Assembly (NCBI GenBank): GCA_040384465.1
Contig: JAZKJF010000004.1
Span: forward strand, 264,633 to 328,632
DNA length: 64,000 nucleotides
Reading direction: 5' to 3'
Source of the DNA: UBA5078 sp040384465
Lineage (GTDB): Bacteria > Pseudomonadota > Gammaproteobacteria > Pseudomonadales > Pseudohongiellaceae
The notes beneath the pieces were generated by a model. The model was not told the origin of the DNA. It made no database searches and was given only the letters and a program-made list of their open reading frames with translations. This document shows, one piece after another, positions 44,455-53,812 of the stretch. The position numbers and the translations under genes are program-made. Each line of letters begins with the position of its first letter. Position 1 is the stretch's first letter.

Positions 44455-46760
44455 GACAACCCCTTCAGACGACGTGCCATCCAGTCGGCACACAGCATCA
44501 GAATCAACAGCGCCAACAGCAGTGGCGAATCCCACAGGTCTTCCTGCACCTCGCGGGAGTAAGCGTTGGGGGTGTAGGTAATGTCGGTGGCCAGTTGCCC
44601 GCTCTGGTCGAGGTTGTAATACCTGCCGCCGCTGGCGGCCGCAATGCGTTCCAGCAAGCCGGTGTCGCGTCCGGCGGCGGAGAACTCGCGCAGGGAAGGC
44701 GTCACGACAAAGGCAGTGTTCTTTTCGGTGTCGCTGCGGTCAGCTTCACCGGCAGCACTGGCCACATCCACCAGCACGTTGAAGACGCCCTCGGTCTGCA
44801 CTTCGAAATTCGCGCGATAAACGCCGTCCTCGTCGATATTCCACTCCATGGCGGCGTCGTAGATTCCGCCTTCCGGATCGCTCAGATGCACCCACACGGA
44901 GGCGTTGTTGTCCGGTACAAAATTGATATCACGCACGGTAGCAGTGACGTTGACCTGATCGCCGACATGATAGAACTCGCGATCGAAAGTGACGGTGACG
45001 CGCTCCAGGGAAGACACCGACAGCCAGCGCAGCATCTGCCGCCAGATGCGCTCATGGGACTGATCGGCCACCGGCATCATCATCTGCCAACGCCAGGTGC
45101 TGGCGCTGGTGATCGACATGCTGCGGCCACTGCCGTAACGCTGGGTGGCGATCACCGGCAGCAACTGATTCTGGAATTGCAGCAGCGGATGCTCTAGCAG
45201 GACGGTGGCACCCGGTTTGGCGCGCCCGGTCACGTAAACACCCTGCAGTTGCGGCATCTCGCGCCACAGGCGCAGATTCTCGGCATCTTCGCTGTGCAAA
45301 CGCAGCAGCTCGGAGTATTCCCCGGCATCGGTCAGTTGTGGAGTGAACAATTCCCCAGTGGGGTGATTGCCCCGGGCGATTCCGCCCTGCAGTGTCTGGG
45401 GCAACAGAGTGGAGCTGGCCAGCGTCACCGGCAGGATATCCGCCAGCGTTGTGTCCACGAAGAGGTCGTCCATCATGCCGGCCACCAGCAACCCGCCACC
45501 GCGCTCGGCGACGAAGTCCTGAATCATGGTCAGCTGCTCGGTACTGAAGAAGTCCTTGCCGATATCGCCGAGGATGATGGCCTCGTACTTGTAGAGTTCT
45601 TCGATGGTCTCGGGAAAACCGCTGCTCAACTCCAGTGGCGTCTCGATGCCCTGGCGGTAAAACTTGCCCGGGCCGGTCTGCAGATAAGTCGCCAGCCGCA
45701 ATGAGCTGTCGCCTTCGACGGCACGGCGGATGAATTTGTACTCGTTGCGCGGGTGGCCATCGACATAGAGGATGTCCAGCGGGGGCTTCTCCGTGTTGTC
45801 GACGAGGAAACTGTAGCGGTTGTTCTGCAACACGATCTCGCCTTCCTGCTCCGCGACTTGCAGTCGGTAGACGATGGCCTCCTGACGCTCGGGGGTCAGT
45901 TCAAGATCGAAACGCTGCGTGGAATTGTCCTGCCCCAGCACAACCTGCTGGGTTGCCACCACGTCTTCTCCGTCGAGGATGGAGAGCTCGACCTGCCTGC
46001 CCTCGAAGCCTTGATTGCTGACGGCAACGTTGACGTTGAATACCGAACCTTCCAGCACCGTCTTGGCGGCAGTGACGTCGACGATACCAACGTCCTGAGG
46101 AATGTTTTCCTGCCCGACACCGACGGTGAAGACAGGAATCTGCCGGGCTCCGAAACCCTGTGCACGAGCCACAGGATCGACCCCGCCGTTGTCGGCGCCA
46201 TCGGTGATCAGCACCAGACCGCCGAGCGCCAGCCCGCTGAGCTGGTCATCGACATATTGCATGGCCTGATCAATGGAAGACGCGGTACCTGCAGCCGTCA
46301 ACGCTCCCGGCTCGGAGATGCGCTGGGTGCTCTTGTCGAAACGGAAGGTTCTGACCTGGAAGGATTCGCTGAGAGGCTCAACAATGCCGTCGTCACCGAA
46401 CAGGAGATCGCTTACGGCCGCAGCCCGCGTCTGCGCACCACCGAGATCGGCAATCGACATACTTTGGGAATCGTCGACGAGGACAGCGAGGTAACTCTCT
46501 TGCGGAATCACCTGCTCTGTGGTGATCACAGGACGCAGCAGACAGATGAGCAGCAGAATCAGCACCAGCGAGCGCAGGGTGATCAGCAAGGTCTTCCAGC
46601 CCGGCGTGAGAGTGCGTGTGGTCTTGCGATACAGGAGCCACACCAGCGCCACCAGCGCGGCAGCGAACACCAGCACCAAGAACGGATTCAGCCCGTACGC
46701 GAAGGAGAAGCGGCCTTCCTGGATCGCGTCCAGAGTATGTTGATCGAAGAAGAAATTCAT
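44451..46760 (-). CDS. Membrane VWA / glutamine-amidotransferase-like protein
   Basis: A 769-residue protein with N-terminal helices at about 25-43 and 57-78, a VWA domain with metal motif DDSQS (96-100), and a periplasmic middle region with a glutamine-amidotransferase-like fold (VDGHPRNEYKFIRRAVEGD near 335). A last helix is at about 744-761. It is similar in plan to the BatA-like protein at 35628, as if the operon carries two such partners. It overlaps both neighbours by 4 bp. Confidence 0.85.
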   Translation of the reverse strand: MNFFFDQHTLDAIQEGRFSFAYGLNPFLVLVFAAALVALVWLLYRKTTRTLTPGWKTLLITLRSLVLILLLICLLRPVITTEQVIPQESYLAVLVDDSQSMSIADLGGAQTRAAAVSDLLFGDDGIVEPLSESFQVRTFRFDKSTQRISEPGALTAAGTASSIDQAMQYVDDQLSGLALGGLVLITDGADNGGVDPVARAQGFGARQIPVFTVGVGQENIPQDVGIVDVTAAKTVLEGSVFNVNVAVSNQGFEGRQVELSILDGEDVVATQQVVLGQDNSTQRFDLELTPERQEAIVYRLQVAEQEGEIVLQNNRYSFLVDNTEKPPLDILYVDGHPRNEYKFIRRAVEGDSSLRLATYLQTGPGKFYRQGIETPLELSSGFPETIEELYKYEAIILGDIGKDFFSTEQLTMIQDFVAERGGGLLVAGMMDDLFVDTTLADILPVTLASSTLLPQTLQGGIARGNHPTGELFTPQLTDAGEYSELLRLHSEDAENLRLWREMPQLQGVYVTGRAKPGATVLLEHPLLQFQNQLLPVIATQRYGSGRSMSITSASTWRWQMMMPVADQSHERIWRQMLRWLSVSSLERVTVTFDREFYHVGDQVNVTATVRDINFVPDNNASVWVHLSDPEGGIYDAAMEWNIDEDGVYRANFEVQTEGVFNVLVDVASAAGEADRSDTEKNTAFVVTPSLREFSAAGRDTGLLERIAAASGGRYYNLDQSGQLATDITYTPNAYSREVQEDLWDSPLLLALLILMLCADWMARRLKGLS

Positions 46761-49700
46761 TGCTGCGGAGCCGTGTTCCCTGCCCCGTCGTTTTCTGACA
46801 ACACACGATAATACTCTTCCACAAGGCGTCGGTATTGATCGGGTACGTCTTCGTCAGCCGAGGCGTAGAGTTTCTGATTGATGCGATCCAGCTCGGCCTG
46901 GGCACGCAGTGCGGCCTCCAGCTCCATGATCGGTTGCAGCAGCGCGGTGAACAGCTCCGGCTGCGATAGGAAATCTTCGATGCTCTGGCGAGTAATTTCA
47001 GATCGAATTGAACGAGCATTGCCGAGTGGGTTGACATCACCCCCTGCCCCGCGACGACCGTCACCGCCGATCTGTCCGCCTCGCTGCTGGCCCCCTTGTT
47101 GACCTCCCTGCTGGCCTCCTTGCTGACCACCGGCCTGATTGCTGGCCTGCTGATTCTGGCCCTGGCCACCTTGACCGCTCTGACCTTGACCACCTTGCTG
47201 GCCCTGACCTTGCTGCCCTTGCTGTCCCTGCTGGCCTTGACCTTGCTGACCGGACTGGGCGAGCTGCTGACTCTGTTGCCCTTGCTGACTGGGCTGCCCT
47301 TGCGGAGCATTCGCGCCGCGCTGTGCCGCCGTGCGCTCCTCCTGCTGTTGCTGCTGCAACTGTTGGGCGAGCTGCTCGGCAAGCTGCTGCGAGCGTGCCA
47401 GCTGCTCGCGCATTTCAGCAATCGAGGCGTCAGATTGATCGCCTTGGTTGAGCGCCAGAGTCTGTCTCTGCAAGGCCTGCATCTGCTCCATCAGTTCAGT
47501 CGCATCACGCGCTGCCTGCTGGATCGGGTCGGCACTGGTGGGAGTGTTGGCATCATTCATGGCCTGCAGGGCTGAACTCAACTCGCTGATCGAATCCCCC
47601 ACTTCCTGTTCGATATCCAGAGCAAGATTGACCATGCCATTGCTCAGCACGCGGTTGCTGGTGTCCATGCCTTCGCGGATCGGACGAATCGCGCGGCTGG
47701 CCTGCTGTGCCTGCGAGAGCAGACGCTGATCTTCGTTCTCGCCACGGGCGATGATGGCGCGCAGCATTTTCTCGATCTCTTCGATTTCGCGGCGCTGTTG
47801 TTGCTGCGCATCCAGCATGGCCTGCAATTCGCCGCTGTCGCGAGCGTCCTGCCGGGTGTCACCGAGCCCTTGCTCACGATTGGCTTCTTCGAGATCCTGC
47901 TGCAGTTGCCGTTGCTGCTCCTGCAACTGCTCGGCGCGCTGAGCGACGTTCTCTGCCAGCTGATTCACTGAAGTATTCTGTTCGGCGTTCATCTGCCGTT
48001 GTTGCTCGCGCAGACTCTCCAACGCACGCTGACTGCGGGCGGCGGCCATGGCCGGTGTCTCTGCCTGTGCGGCTTCCTGCATTTGCTGCACCGCACGTTC
48101 CAGCTGGCTTTGAGGAGAAGCGCTCGCGCTCTGACTTCCAGAAGCCTGCCCATCACCCGCAGCCGCCTGCTGCGACTGGCTCTGTGCTGAACCTTGCCCT
48201 GAACCAGGCTGCGGCCCCTGCTGTGACTGCTGCGGCTGCCCTTGTTGGCCCTGCTGATTCTGCTGTTGATTCTGTGCCTGCTGACGACCGGAACGTGACA
48301 GCTGCTGCGAGAGTTCCGCCACCTCCTGACTCAGTTGCTCCTGCTCGCGTTGCAGACGTTCAAGTTCGCGGCGACGCTGCTCCTCGGTCATGGTCTCCAT
48401 GCGGCGGGCCAGATCGCGCTGGGCGCGGGTCAATCCTTCCTGACGTCGCGCCAGTTCTTCGAGCTTGTTGGCTTCTTCGGTCTGCTGTGCACCGCCGCCA
48501 CCGCTGGCACTCTGCGGCGTCTCGTAACGGTTCTCCAACTGGCCCATTTCCATCTCGAACAGCTCACGCAGATCCTCGCGTTCCTGCTGCGCTCCACCGC
48601 CCCCTCCGCCACCACCGGCCTGTTGCTGGGTGCTGACATTGGTGCGGTTGATATCCGCCTCTGCTTTCAGAATGAATTGCAATGCGACCTGCTCAGGCTT
48701 GAGAGCGCTGGTCACCTGCTGCTTGTCGAGTTCGGTGATAGCGAGCGTCATCTGCTCGATGGCCTGCTGCAGATTGAGCACGGCGTTGTCGTAGCTGTCG
48801 TCGGAAAAATTCAGGCGCTCGGCCAGGCGGTCGATAGACTGCCGCGCTCGTGTCGTGGCTTCACGCTGAGATTCGGAAATGATTTGGACGTCAGTGGCCA
48901 GCGTGGCTGGGTCGACGTCGGTCTGATTACGCAGCTTCCACGTCGCCGCGATGATGTCTTTCTGCAGATTGACGAGCGCACTGCTTTCACCGCCTCCGCC
49001 TCCGCCACCACCACCGCCTCCGCCGCCTCCGCCCGCCTGGCGGAATTCCTGATCGGTGGGGATCACCTGCAGGAAGTAAATGTCGGAGACTACTTCGGCC
49101 GGACCCTTGATGCCGTTATTGTCGGCCAGCGTGAGGTAGTAGCTGACGAAGTCGCCCGGCGCCACCGCCAGGTCTTCCAGATAGATCATCTCGTTACCGT
49201 CGATGCTGCGCGTCTGCTCTTCGGGCAGGAAGTCGACTGCCACTTCGTCGGCACCCACCACGGCGTAGTGCAGATTGAATTCGCTGAGGCCGTAATCATC
49301 GTTCGCCTCTACCGCCAGCACCACTTCCTCCAGCGGCATGACTTCCTGATCTTGACCGGGACTCCTCAGCACCAGCTCCGGCGGCTCATCGGGAATGGCA
49401 CGGATGTAGTAATCGAGCGGGTCCTGGCTCACGAGGTCTTCGAAATCCTCGGCCATCACGCGGTAGACCCCGTCACCAGTGATGGTGAGCGTGGCGCGTC
49501 CAATGTTGCCCTCGATAGTCAGCGGCAGGTTCTGGTAACCGGCGGTGTTGTCCTGAAACTCCAGAGTGGCGGTTTCGACATTCTTGTTGAAGGTCACCAC
49601 CAGTTCGACCTGCGTCCCTTCGGGCACCAGCATATCGCCTGTGTCGGTCTCGGCATTATTTTCAATGCCAGTGTACTCAGGGTATTGATAGGCGACATCG

Positions 49701-50617
49701 ATCTGTTCGACCTTGGGCAGGTCATAGAGGCTGATGCGAAACTGCTCGGAGCGCTGCTCGCCGTTCTGCACGAAATTGACGTAGTAGACCACGTCTTCCT
49801 GCACGGACGGCATGAAGTAGCTGTAGGAGGCGCTGTCACTGCCACTGGCGTCCTGACGCATGGTCAGTTCCTGCCAGTTCACATTGTCGGACTGCACACG
49901 CAGTTGAATCTCACTGGGCATAGCGTTGGTGACGCGGGCAACAATCGTCGCCCCCTCGCCACGCTGCATGGAGATATCGCCCGGCTCCACAGTGATCAGA
50001 ATTTCACGCGGCACTTCGACGGCCGCGACTGGCACGGCCGGTTCAGAAGCGAAAGGCCACAGCAGGCGACCGGCACTGGTGAGCAGAGCATCGGAAAGCA
50101 ATAGCGCGGCGGCGGCAATGACGACGGTGCCGAGCGCAGAACCAAGTGACACCCAGGAATTGCGCGTGGGGATAACATCATCGACCTGCTGTTGCTGCTC
50201 CTGCACATGCACTTCTGCATCGGCCCATAGCTGGCGCACGAATTGCGGCGATACGCCTCGCGCATCCGCGTCAGAGGCATCGGAGTTGAATTCCAGCGAA
50301 GTGAGCAGGCGCTGTTCAAGATCGGGTATCCGACCTTCGACATATTGTGCAAGAAATTGATCGTCGGATTGCATGCGCCCGACACGGTAGAGGACATGCC
50401 AGATGGCGGCGGCGACACCGGCGACAAGAATACTGAAGAGTGCGATGTCACCACCGCGAGAGGGTTGCCACCAGGCTTCCAGACCGCTGAGCAACAGGAC
50501 CAGCGCTATCACTCCGATAACCGCCAGACTGACCTGCTGCAGCCCATATAACCGGCTGCGTCGACGACGGAGAGTGCTGAGGGTCTGGCGCAGATTTTCG
50601 AGAGTCGGAGATGTCAT
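46757..50617 (-). CDS. DUF4175-like giant membrane protein with poly-Gly and Gln/Gly-rich repeats
   Basis: A 1286-residue protein, first gene of the operon. Two helices near the N-terminus (about 28-46 and 56-74) and one at about 154-176 anchor it; a periplasmic part with immunoglobulin-like domains follows (about 195-500). Fifteen glycines in a row are at residues 529-543. From about 545 to 1100 it is helical, rich in Gln, Glu and Arg, and likely coiled coil. About 1100-1190 is a Gln/Gly repeat (QGQQGQQ, GGQQGGQQ). The last 95 residues are ordered. The plan matches DUF4175 proteins known near MoxR-VWA genes. Function unknown. Confidence 0.82.
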   Translation of the reverse strand: MTSPTLENLRQTLSTLRRRRSRLYGLQQVSLAVIGVIALVLLLSGLEAWWQPSRGGDIALFSILVAGVAAAIWHVLYRVGRMQSDDQFLAQYVEGRIPDLEQRLLTSLEFNSDASDADARGVSPQFVRQLWADAEVHVQEQQQQVDDVIPTRNSWVSLGSALGTVVIAAAALLLSDALLTSAGRLLWPFASEPAVPVAAVEVPREILITVEPGDISMQRGEGATIVARVTNAMPSEIQLRVQSDNVNWQELTMRQDASGSDSASYSYFMPSVQEDVVYYVNFVQNGEQRSEQFRISLYDLPKVEQIDVAYQYPEYTGIENNAETDTGDMLVPEGTQVELVVTFNKNVETATLEFQDNTAGYQNLPLTIEGNIGRATLTITGDGVYRVMAEDFEDLVSQDPLDYYIRAIPDEPPELVLRSPGQDQEVMPLEEVVLAVEANDDYGLSEFNLHYAVVGADEVAVDFLPEEQTRSIDGNEMIYLEDLAVAPGDFVSYYLTLADNNGIKGPAEVVSDIYFLQVIPTDQEFRQAGGGGGGGGGGGGGGGESSALVNLQKDIIAATWKLRNQTDVDPATLATDVQIISESQREATTRARQSIDRLAERLNFSDDSYDNAVLNLQQAIEQMTLAITELDKQQVTSALKPEQVALQFILKAEADINRTNVSTQQQAGGGGGGGGAQQEREDLRELFEMEMGQLENRYETPQSASGGGGAQQTEEANKLEELARRQEGLTRAQRDLARRMETMTEEQRRRELERLQREQEQLSQEVAELSQQLSRSGRQQAQNQQQNQQGQQGQPQQSQQGPQPGSGQGSAQSQSQQAAAGDGQASGSQSASASPQSQLERAVQQMQEAAQAETPAMAAARSQRALESLREQQRQMNAEQNTSVNQLAENVAQRAEQLQEQQRQLQQDLEEANREQGLGDTRQDARDSGELQAMLDAQQQQRREIEEIEKMLRAIIARGENEDQRLLSQAQQASRAIRPIREGMDTSNRVLSNGMVNLALDIEQEVGDSISELSSALQAMNDANTPTSADPIQQAARDATELMEQMQALQRQTLALNQGDQSDASIAEMREQLARSQQLAEQLAQQLQQQQQEERTAAQRGANAPQGQPSQQGQQSQQLAQSGQQGQGQQGQQGQQGQGQQGGQGQSGQGGQGQNQQASNQAGGQQGGQQGGQQGGQQRGGQIGGDGRRGAGGDVNPLGNARSIRSEITRQSIEDFLSQPELFTALLQPIMELEAALRAQAELDRINQKLYASADEDVPDQYRRLVEEYYRVLSENDGAGNTAPQQ

Positions 50618-50864
50618 AGAGAATCTTCTTGCCTGTGCGATTTGTTGTTATCGATGCCGGAAAATTTGCCTCGCTGCATGCACTGAACGCGTCCCTCACC
50701 CCCACTGCCATGGGACCAGGAGCAGCCCAACTATCCCATTAACCGCGCAGCCATTGCAAGAGATTAAAGCCTTGAAATCAGGCGCTCGCGAGATACTCTG
50801 TGGTAGACCGTGCGGCCTCGGGAAGTCTTTCGCAATGCAGCAACCTGGGCTGATCTGTCCGTCT

Positions 50865-52481
50865 TCAGGATTGCAGTGGCCATTGGATGGATTGCGTACC
50901 GCCCCCCTGACGCTTCAACTGATGTTTGAGCACTTTCCCCGACGGCGCCGTGGGCAGTTGCGCCATGAACACGATGCGAGCGGGCCGCTTGTAGGGCGTC
51001 AACAAGGGTTTGACGAACGCCTGCAGCGTCGCTTCATCGAGCAGACTGCCAACGACGCGCTGCACATAGGCGATGACATGCTCGTTGCCATCAACGGCTT
51101 CCCCCAGCACGGCGCACAGCACGACGTCGGGATGACTCGCCAGCGCGGCTTCCACCTCCGGCGGATAGACATTGAAACCGGAATGGATGATCAGCTCCTT
51201 GCTGCGCCCGGCGATGTGGACATTGCCGCCCCCATCCAGCCGCACCAGATCGCCGGTATTGAGAAAACCCTCGGCATCGATGACGGCAGCCGTGGCCTCC
51301 GGGTTGCGGAAGTAACCGCGCATGACATTGGGGCCGCGGACGTGCAGCTCCCCCACGTCTCCCGGGGCAACGGGTTGACCTTGCGGGTCCAGCACCTTGG
51401 CATCCATTCCCGGCAGCGGACGGCCGACGCTGCAACTGTCCAACCGCTCGTTGTAGCGCACCTGACAGATCGTCGGGCCACTCTCCGTCATGCCGTAGGC
51501 GTTGAGAAGAGTTAGACCAAAGAGTTGCTCGGTCTCCAGCTTGATGGTCGGGTCCAGTGGCGAACCCCCGGAATAGATGAAACGCAGACGGGGCATTTCT
51601 GCTGGCCCGATCCCTTGCGCTCGCGTGTATTCAATCAGCTTCGCAAACGAGGTCGGCACGCCGAACATGCCAGTGATCTGCCGCTCTTTCAGAGTCTGCA
51701 AAGTGCCCGCCGCGTCGAAACGATCCGCCAGCACCAGCTCAGCCCCGACATACAAGGACGCCAGAAACACGGCCGACAATCCGAACACATGCGAAAGAGG
51801 CAAGACGCAGTAGATGCGGTCCTGCGCGCACATGCCGCGCAACACGCTGGTGACGGCCGAGACAAACAGGATGTTGCGATGGGTGAGCATCACGCCTTTG
51901 GGGTCGCCGGTGGTGCCAGTCGTATAGATCATGGCGCAGACGCGCTGTTGCGTGGGCAGAGTCGCATCGTCCTCAGTAGAAGGGGTATTCGCACTGCCCG
52001 GCAATAAACCAAGCCGTGCACCGCCGAGTGTCATGACGCTGCCGATAGCGCCCGCTGCCGTCGTACGCTGCCAGTGCGCTTCTGCTGCCGTGGAATCGAG
52101 GAAACACACTGTCAGCCGTGGCTCGCAGTGGCTACTGATGCGCGCGATCTCCGGCGCCGCCAGACGAGCGTTGACGACCACACTGACAGCGTCGAGTTCG
52201 CTGAGTGCGAGCACGCAGACAATCAGTGCCACGCAATTCTCATTGATCAGCAGCACGCGGTCACCCGCGCGTACACCCTGCCCACGCAGCACCTCCATGG
52301 CCTGCTCTACGCGCTCGACCAGCTCCCGATAAGTACAGACCTCCCCAAGATGATCACGCGCGGCGACCTTGTCGGGACACTCCTGGCACCATCGATAGAG
52401 AGGAGAACTGATACGCTGGGGGAGATTGCTGATGAGCTGGTCGATCGATTGACCCAGCAGGGCGACATCGTTAGATTGCAT
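50865..52481 (-). CDS. AMP-dependent acyl-CoA synthetase/ligase
   Basis: A 538-residue ANL-family enzyme. The ATP-binding loop YTTGTTGDPKGV (about 190-201) is intact, as are NAYGMTESGP and GFLNTGDLVRLD. The C-terminal catalytic lysine is in APSGKVLKHQL. It activates a fatty or aromatic acid through an acyl-adenylate. The substrate is unknown. It starts 26 bp from the divergent glycosyltransferase gene. The 247 bp to the VWA operon on its other side hold no gene that I can see. Confidence 0.9.
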   Translation of the reverse strand: MQSNDVALLGQSIDQLISNLPQRISSPLYRWCQECPDKVAARDHLGEVCTYRELVERVEQAMEVLRGQGVRAGDRVLLINENCVALIVCVLALSELDAVSVVVNARLAAPEIARISSHCEPRLTVCFLDSTAAEAHWQRTTAAGAIGSVMTLGGARLGLLPGSANTPSTEDDATLPTQQRVCAMIYTTGTTGDPKGVMLTHRNILFVSAVTSVLRGMCAQDRIYCVLPLSHVFGLSAVFLASLYVGAELVLADRFDAAGTLQTLKERQITGMFGVPTSFAKLIEYTRAQGIGPAEMPRLRFIYSGGSPLDPTIKLETEQLFGLTLLNAYGMTESGPTICQVRYNERLDSCSVGRPLPGMDAKVLDPQGQPVAPGDVGELHVRGPNVMRGYFRNPEATAAVIDAEGFLNTGDLVRLDGGGNVHIAGRSKELIIHSGFNVYPPEVEAALASHPDVVLCAVLGEAVDGNEHVIAYVQRVVGSLLDEATLQAFVKPLLTPYKRPARIVFMAQLPTAPSGKVLKHQLKRQGGGTQSIQWPLQS

Positions 52482-52507
52482 ACTTTTTCCGCGCTAGGGT
52501 GTCCATC

Positions 52508-53722
52508 ATGAAAGCGTTGCTGCTGTCCGCTTACGACGCCGAGAGTCACCGACTGTGGCGCCACAATATGCAGGCAATGTTTCCGCTGATCCAGTGGCAT
52601 GAGCTGATCTTGCCCGCACGGTATTTCGCCTGGCGCGTGCGCGGCAACAGCTTGAGCTGGGCATTTAACCATCGCGCTACGCTGACTGACAACTACGACT
52701 TCCTGCTGACCACATCGATGACCGACCTCTCCGCGCTGAGAGGATTTGTCCCTGCGCTAGCCCGTGTGCCGACCATCGTTTACTGCCACGAGAATCAGTT
52801 CGCCTACCCCGTCAATCCCGATCCGCGTGCCCCCAGACCGAACCCGGTGGAGCCGCAGATGCTGAGTCTTTACACCGCCTTGTGCGCGGACCAGTTGGTC
52901 TTCAACAGCGCGTATAACCGCGACACTTTTCTGCAGGGCGTTACCGAGTTGCTGGGCAAACTGCCGGATCATGTGCCTGCGGGACTGGTGGAACGCCTGC
53001 AGCGCGCGCGGGTGATTCCAGTGCCTTTAAGCGAGGATGTGTTTGTACCCGCTACCCGCACTGTCGGAGTTACCGAGCCCGACGTGCTGAACATCGTCTG
53101 GAACCATCGCTGGGAGTACGACAAGGGTCCAGCGCTGCTGCTGGCGATTGTGGAAGAGTTGATTGTCCAACGCGTGCGCTTCCGGCTGCATCTGCTGGGC
53201 CAGCGCTTTCGACAGGCTCCGGCGCCATTGCAACAGTTGCAGACCCTGTTGGAGAATTACTGTGTCGCACTGGGCATCGAACCGGGGCACAGCGGTTATA
53301 TTGCCGATCGCCAAAGCTACTGCCGCCTGCTTGCCAGCGCCGATGTGGTGCTGAGCACCGCGTTGCATGACTTTCAGGGCCTCTCTCTGTTAGAGGCGAC
53401 CGCACTTGGCTGCACCCCGCTGGCGCCTCGGCGACTGGTATACCCTGAATATCTCGCTCCCGAGTTCCTGTACGCTGCGATGGGCGGAGAGGCTGCGAAC
53501 AACAAGGCTGAGAACAACACCATCGCCGAGGCGCAAGCCGCCGTGCAGCGCCTGCAAGACTGGGCACAGCGCAAGTCTTCAGGGCAGGCATTACCCAAAA
53601 CCGATGTGCAACGCTTTCGACAATCCACACTGCAAGATGACTACGCAGCTCTTTTGCAAACACTGACAGCGGGGTATGTGAGTGCGCGACAGGACACAGA
53701 CAAGCCCTCCTCTGCAGGGTAA
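52508..53722 (+). CDS. GTDC1/QTMAN-like glycosyltransferase (DUF3524)
   Basis: A 404-residue protein. The N-terminal DUF3524 domain is clear: LLLSAYDAESHRLWRHNM then HELILPARYFAWRVRGN and TIVYCHENQFAYP. The C-terminal half is a GT4-type glycosyltransferase (NIVWNHRWEYDKGP; ALHDFQGLSLLEATALGC). The vertebrate homologue GTDC1 is tRNA-queuosine mannosyltransferase. Since tgt is in this window, the protein may sugar-modify queuosine in tRNA-Asp or another tRNA; this is inference from family and context. ATG at 52508 follows AGGGTG. It diverges from the ligase gene. Confidence 0.8.
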   Translation: MKALLLSAYDAESHRLWRHNMQAMFPLIQWHELILPARYFAWRVRGNSLSWAFNHRATLTDNYDFLLTTSMTDLSALRGFVPALARVPTIVYCHENQFAYPVNPDPRAPRPNPVEPQMLSLYTALCADQLVFNSAYNRDTFLQGVTELLGKLPDHVPAGLVERLQRARVIPVPLSEDVFVPATRTVGVTEPDVLNIVWNHRWEYDKGPALLLAIVEELIVQRVRFRLHLLGQRFRQAPAPLQQLQTLLENYCVALGIEPGHSGYIADRQSYCRLLASADVVLSTALHDFQGLSLLEATALGCTPLAPRRLVYPEYLAPEFLYAAMGGEAANNKAENNTIAEAQAAVQRLQDWAQRKSSGQALPKTDVQRFRQSTLQDDYAALLQTLTAGYVSARQDTDKPSSAG

Positions 53723-53812
53723 AAAAGCCTTGTGCTGCGCGACGCAACGACGCTAAAGTTCGGGCCGTTGCAGCCAATCAGTCTGTCAGACTGCTGAAAA
53801 AACGGAGTTTTC

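Noticed and set aside
47040..47310. Short direct repeats that look like a tandem repeat or CRISPR-like array
   Set aside because: They are codons for a Gln/Gly-rich protein segment in frame with the DUF4175-like gene, with no constant spacer length.
48335..50104. A 589-codon open frame on the plus strand opposite the DUF4175-like gene
   Set aside because: It mirrors the codon pattern of the minus-strand gene, has no ribosome binding site and no recognisable domain. The minus-strand frame has overlapping neighbours and membrane helices.
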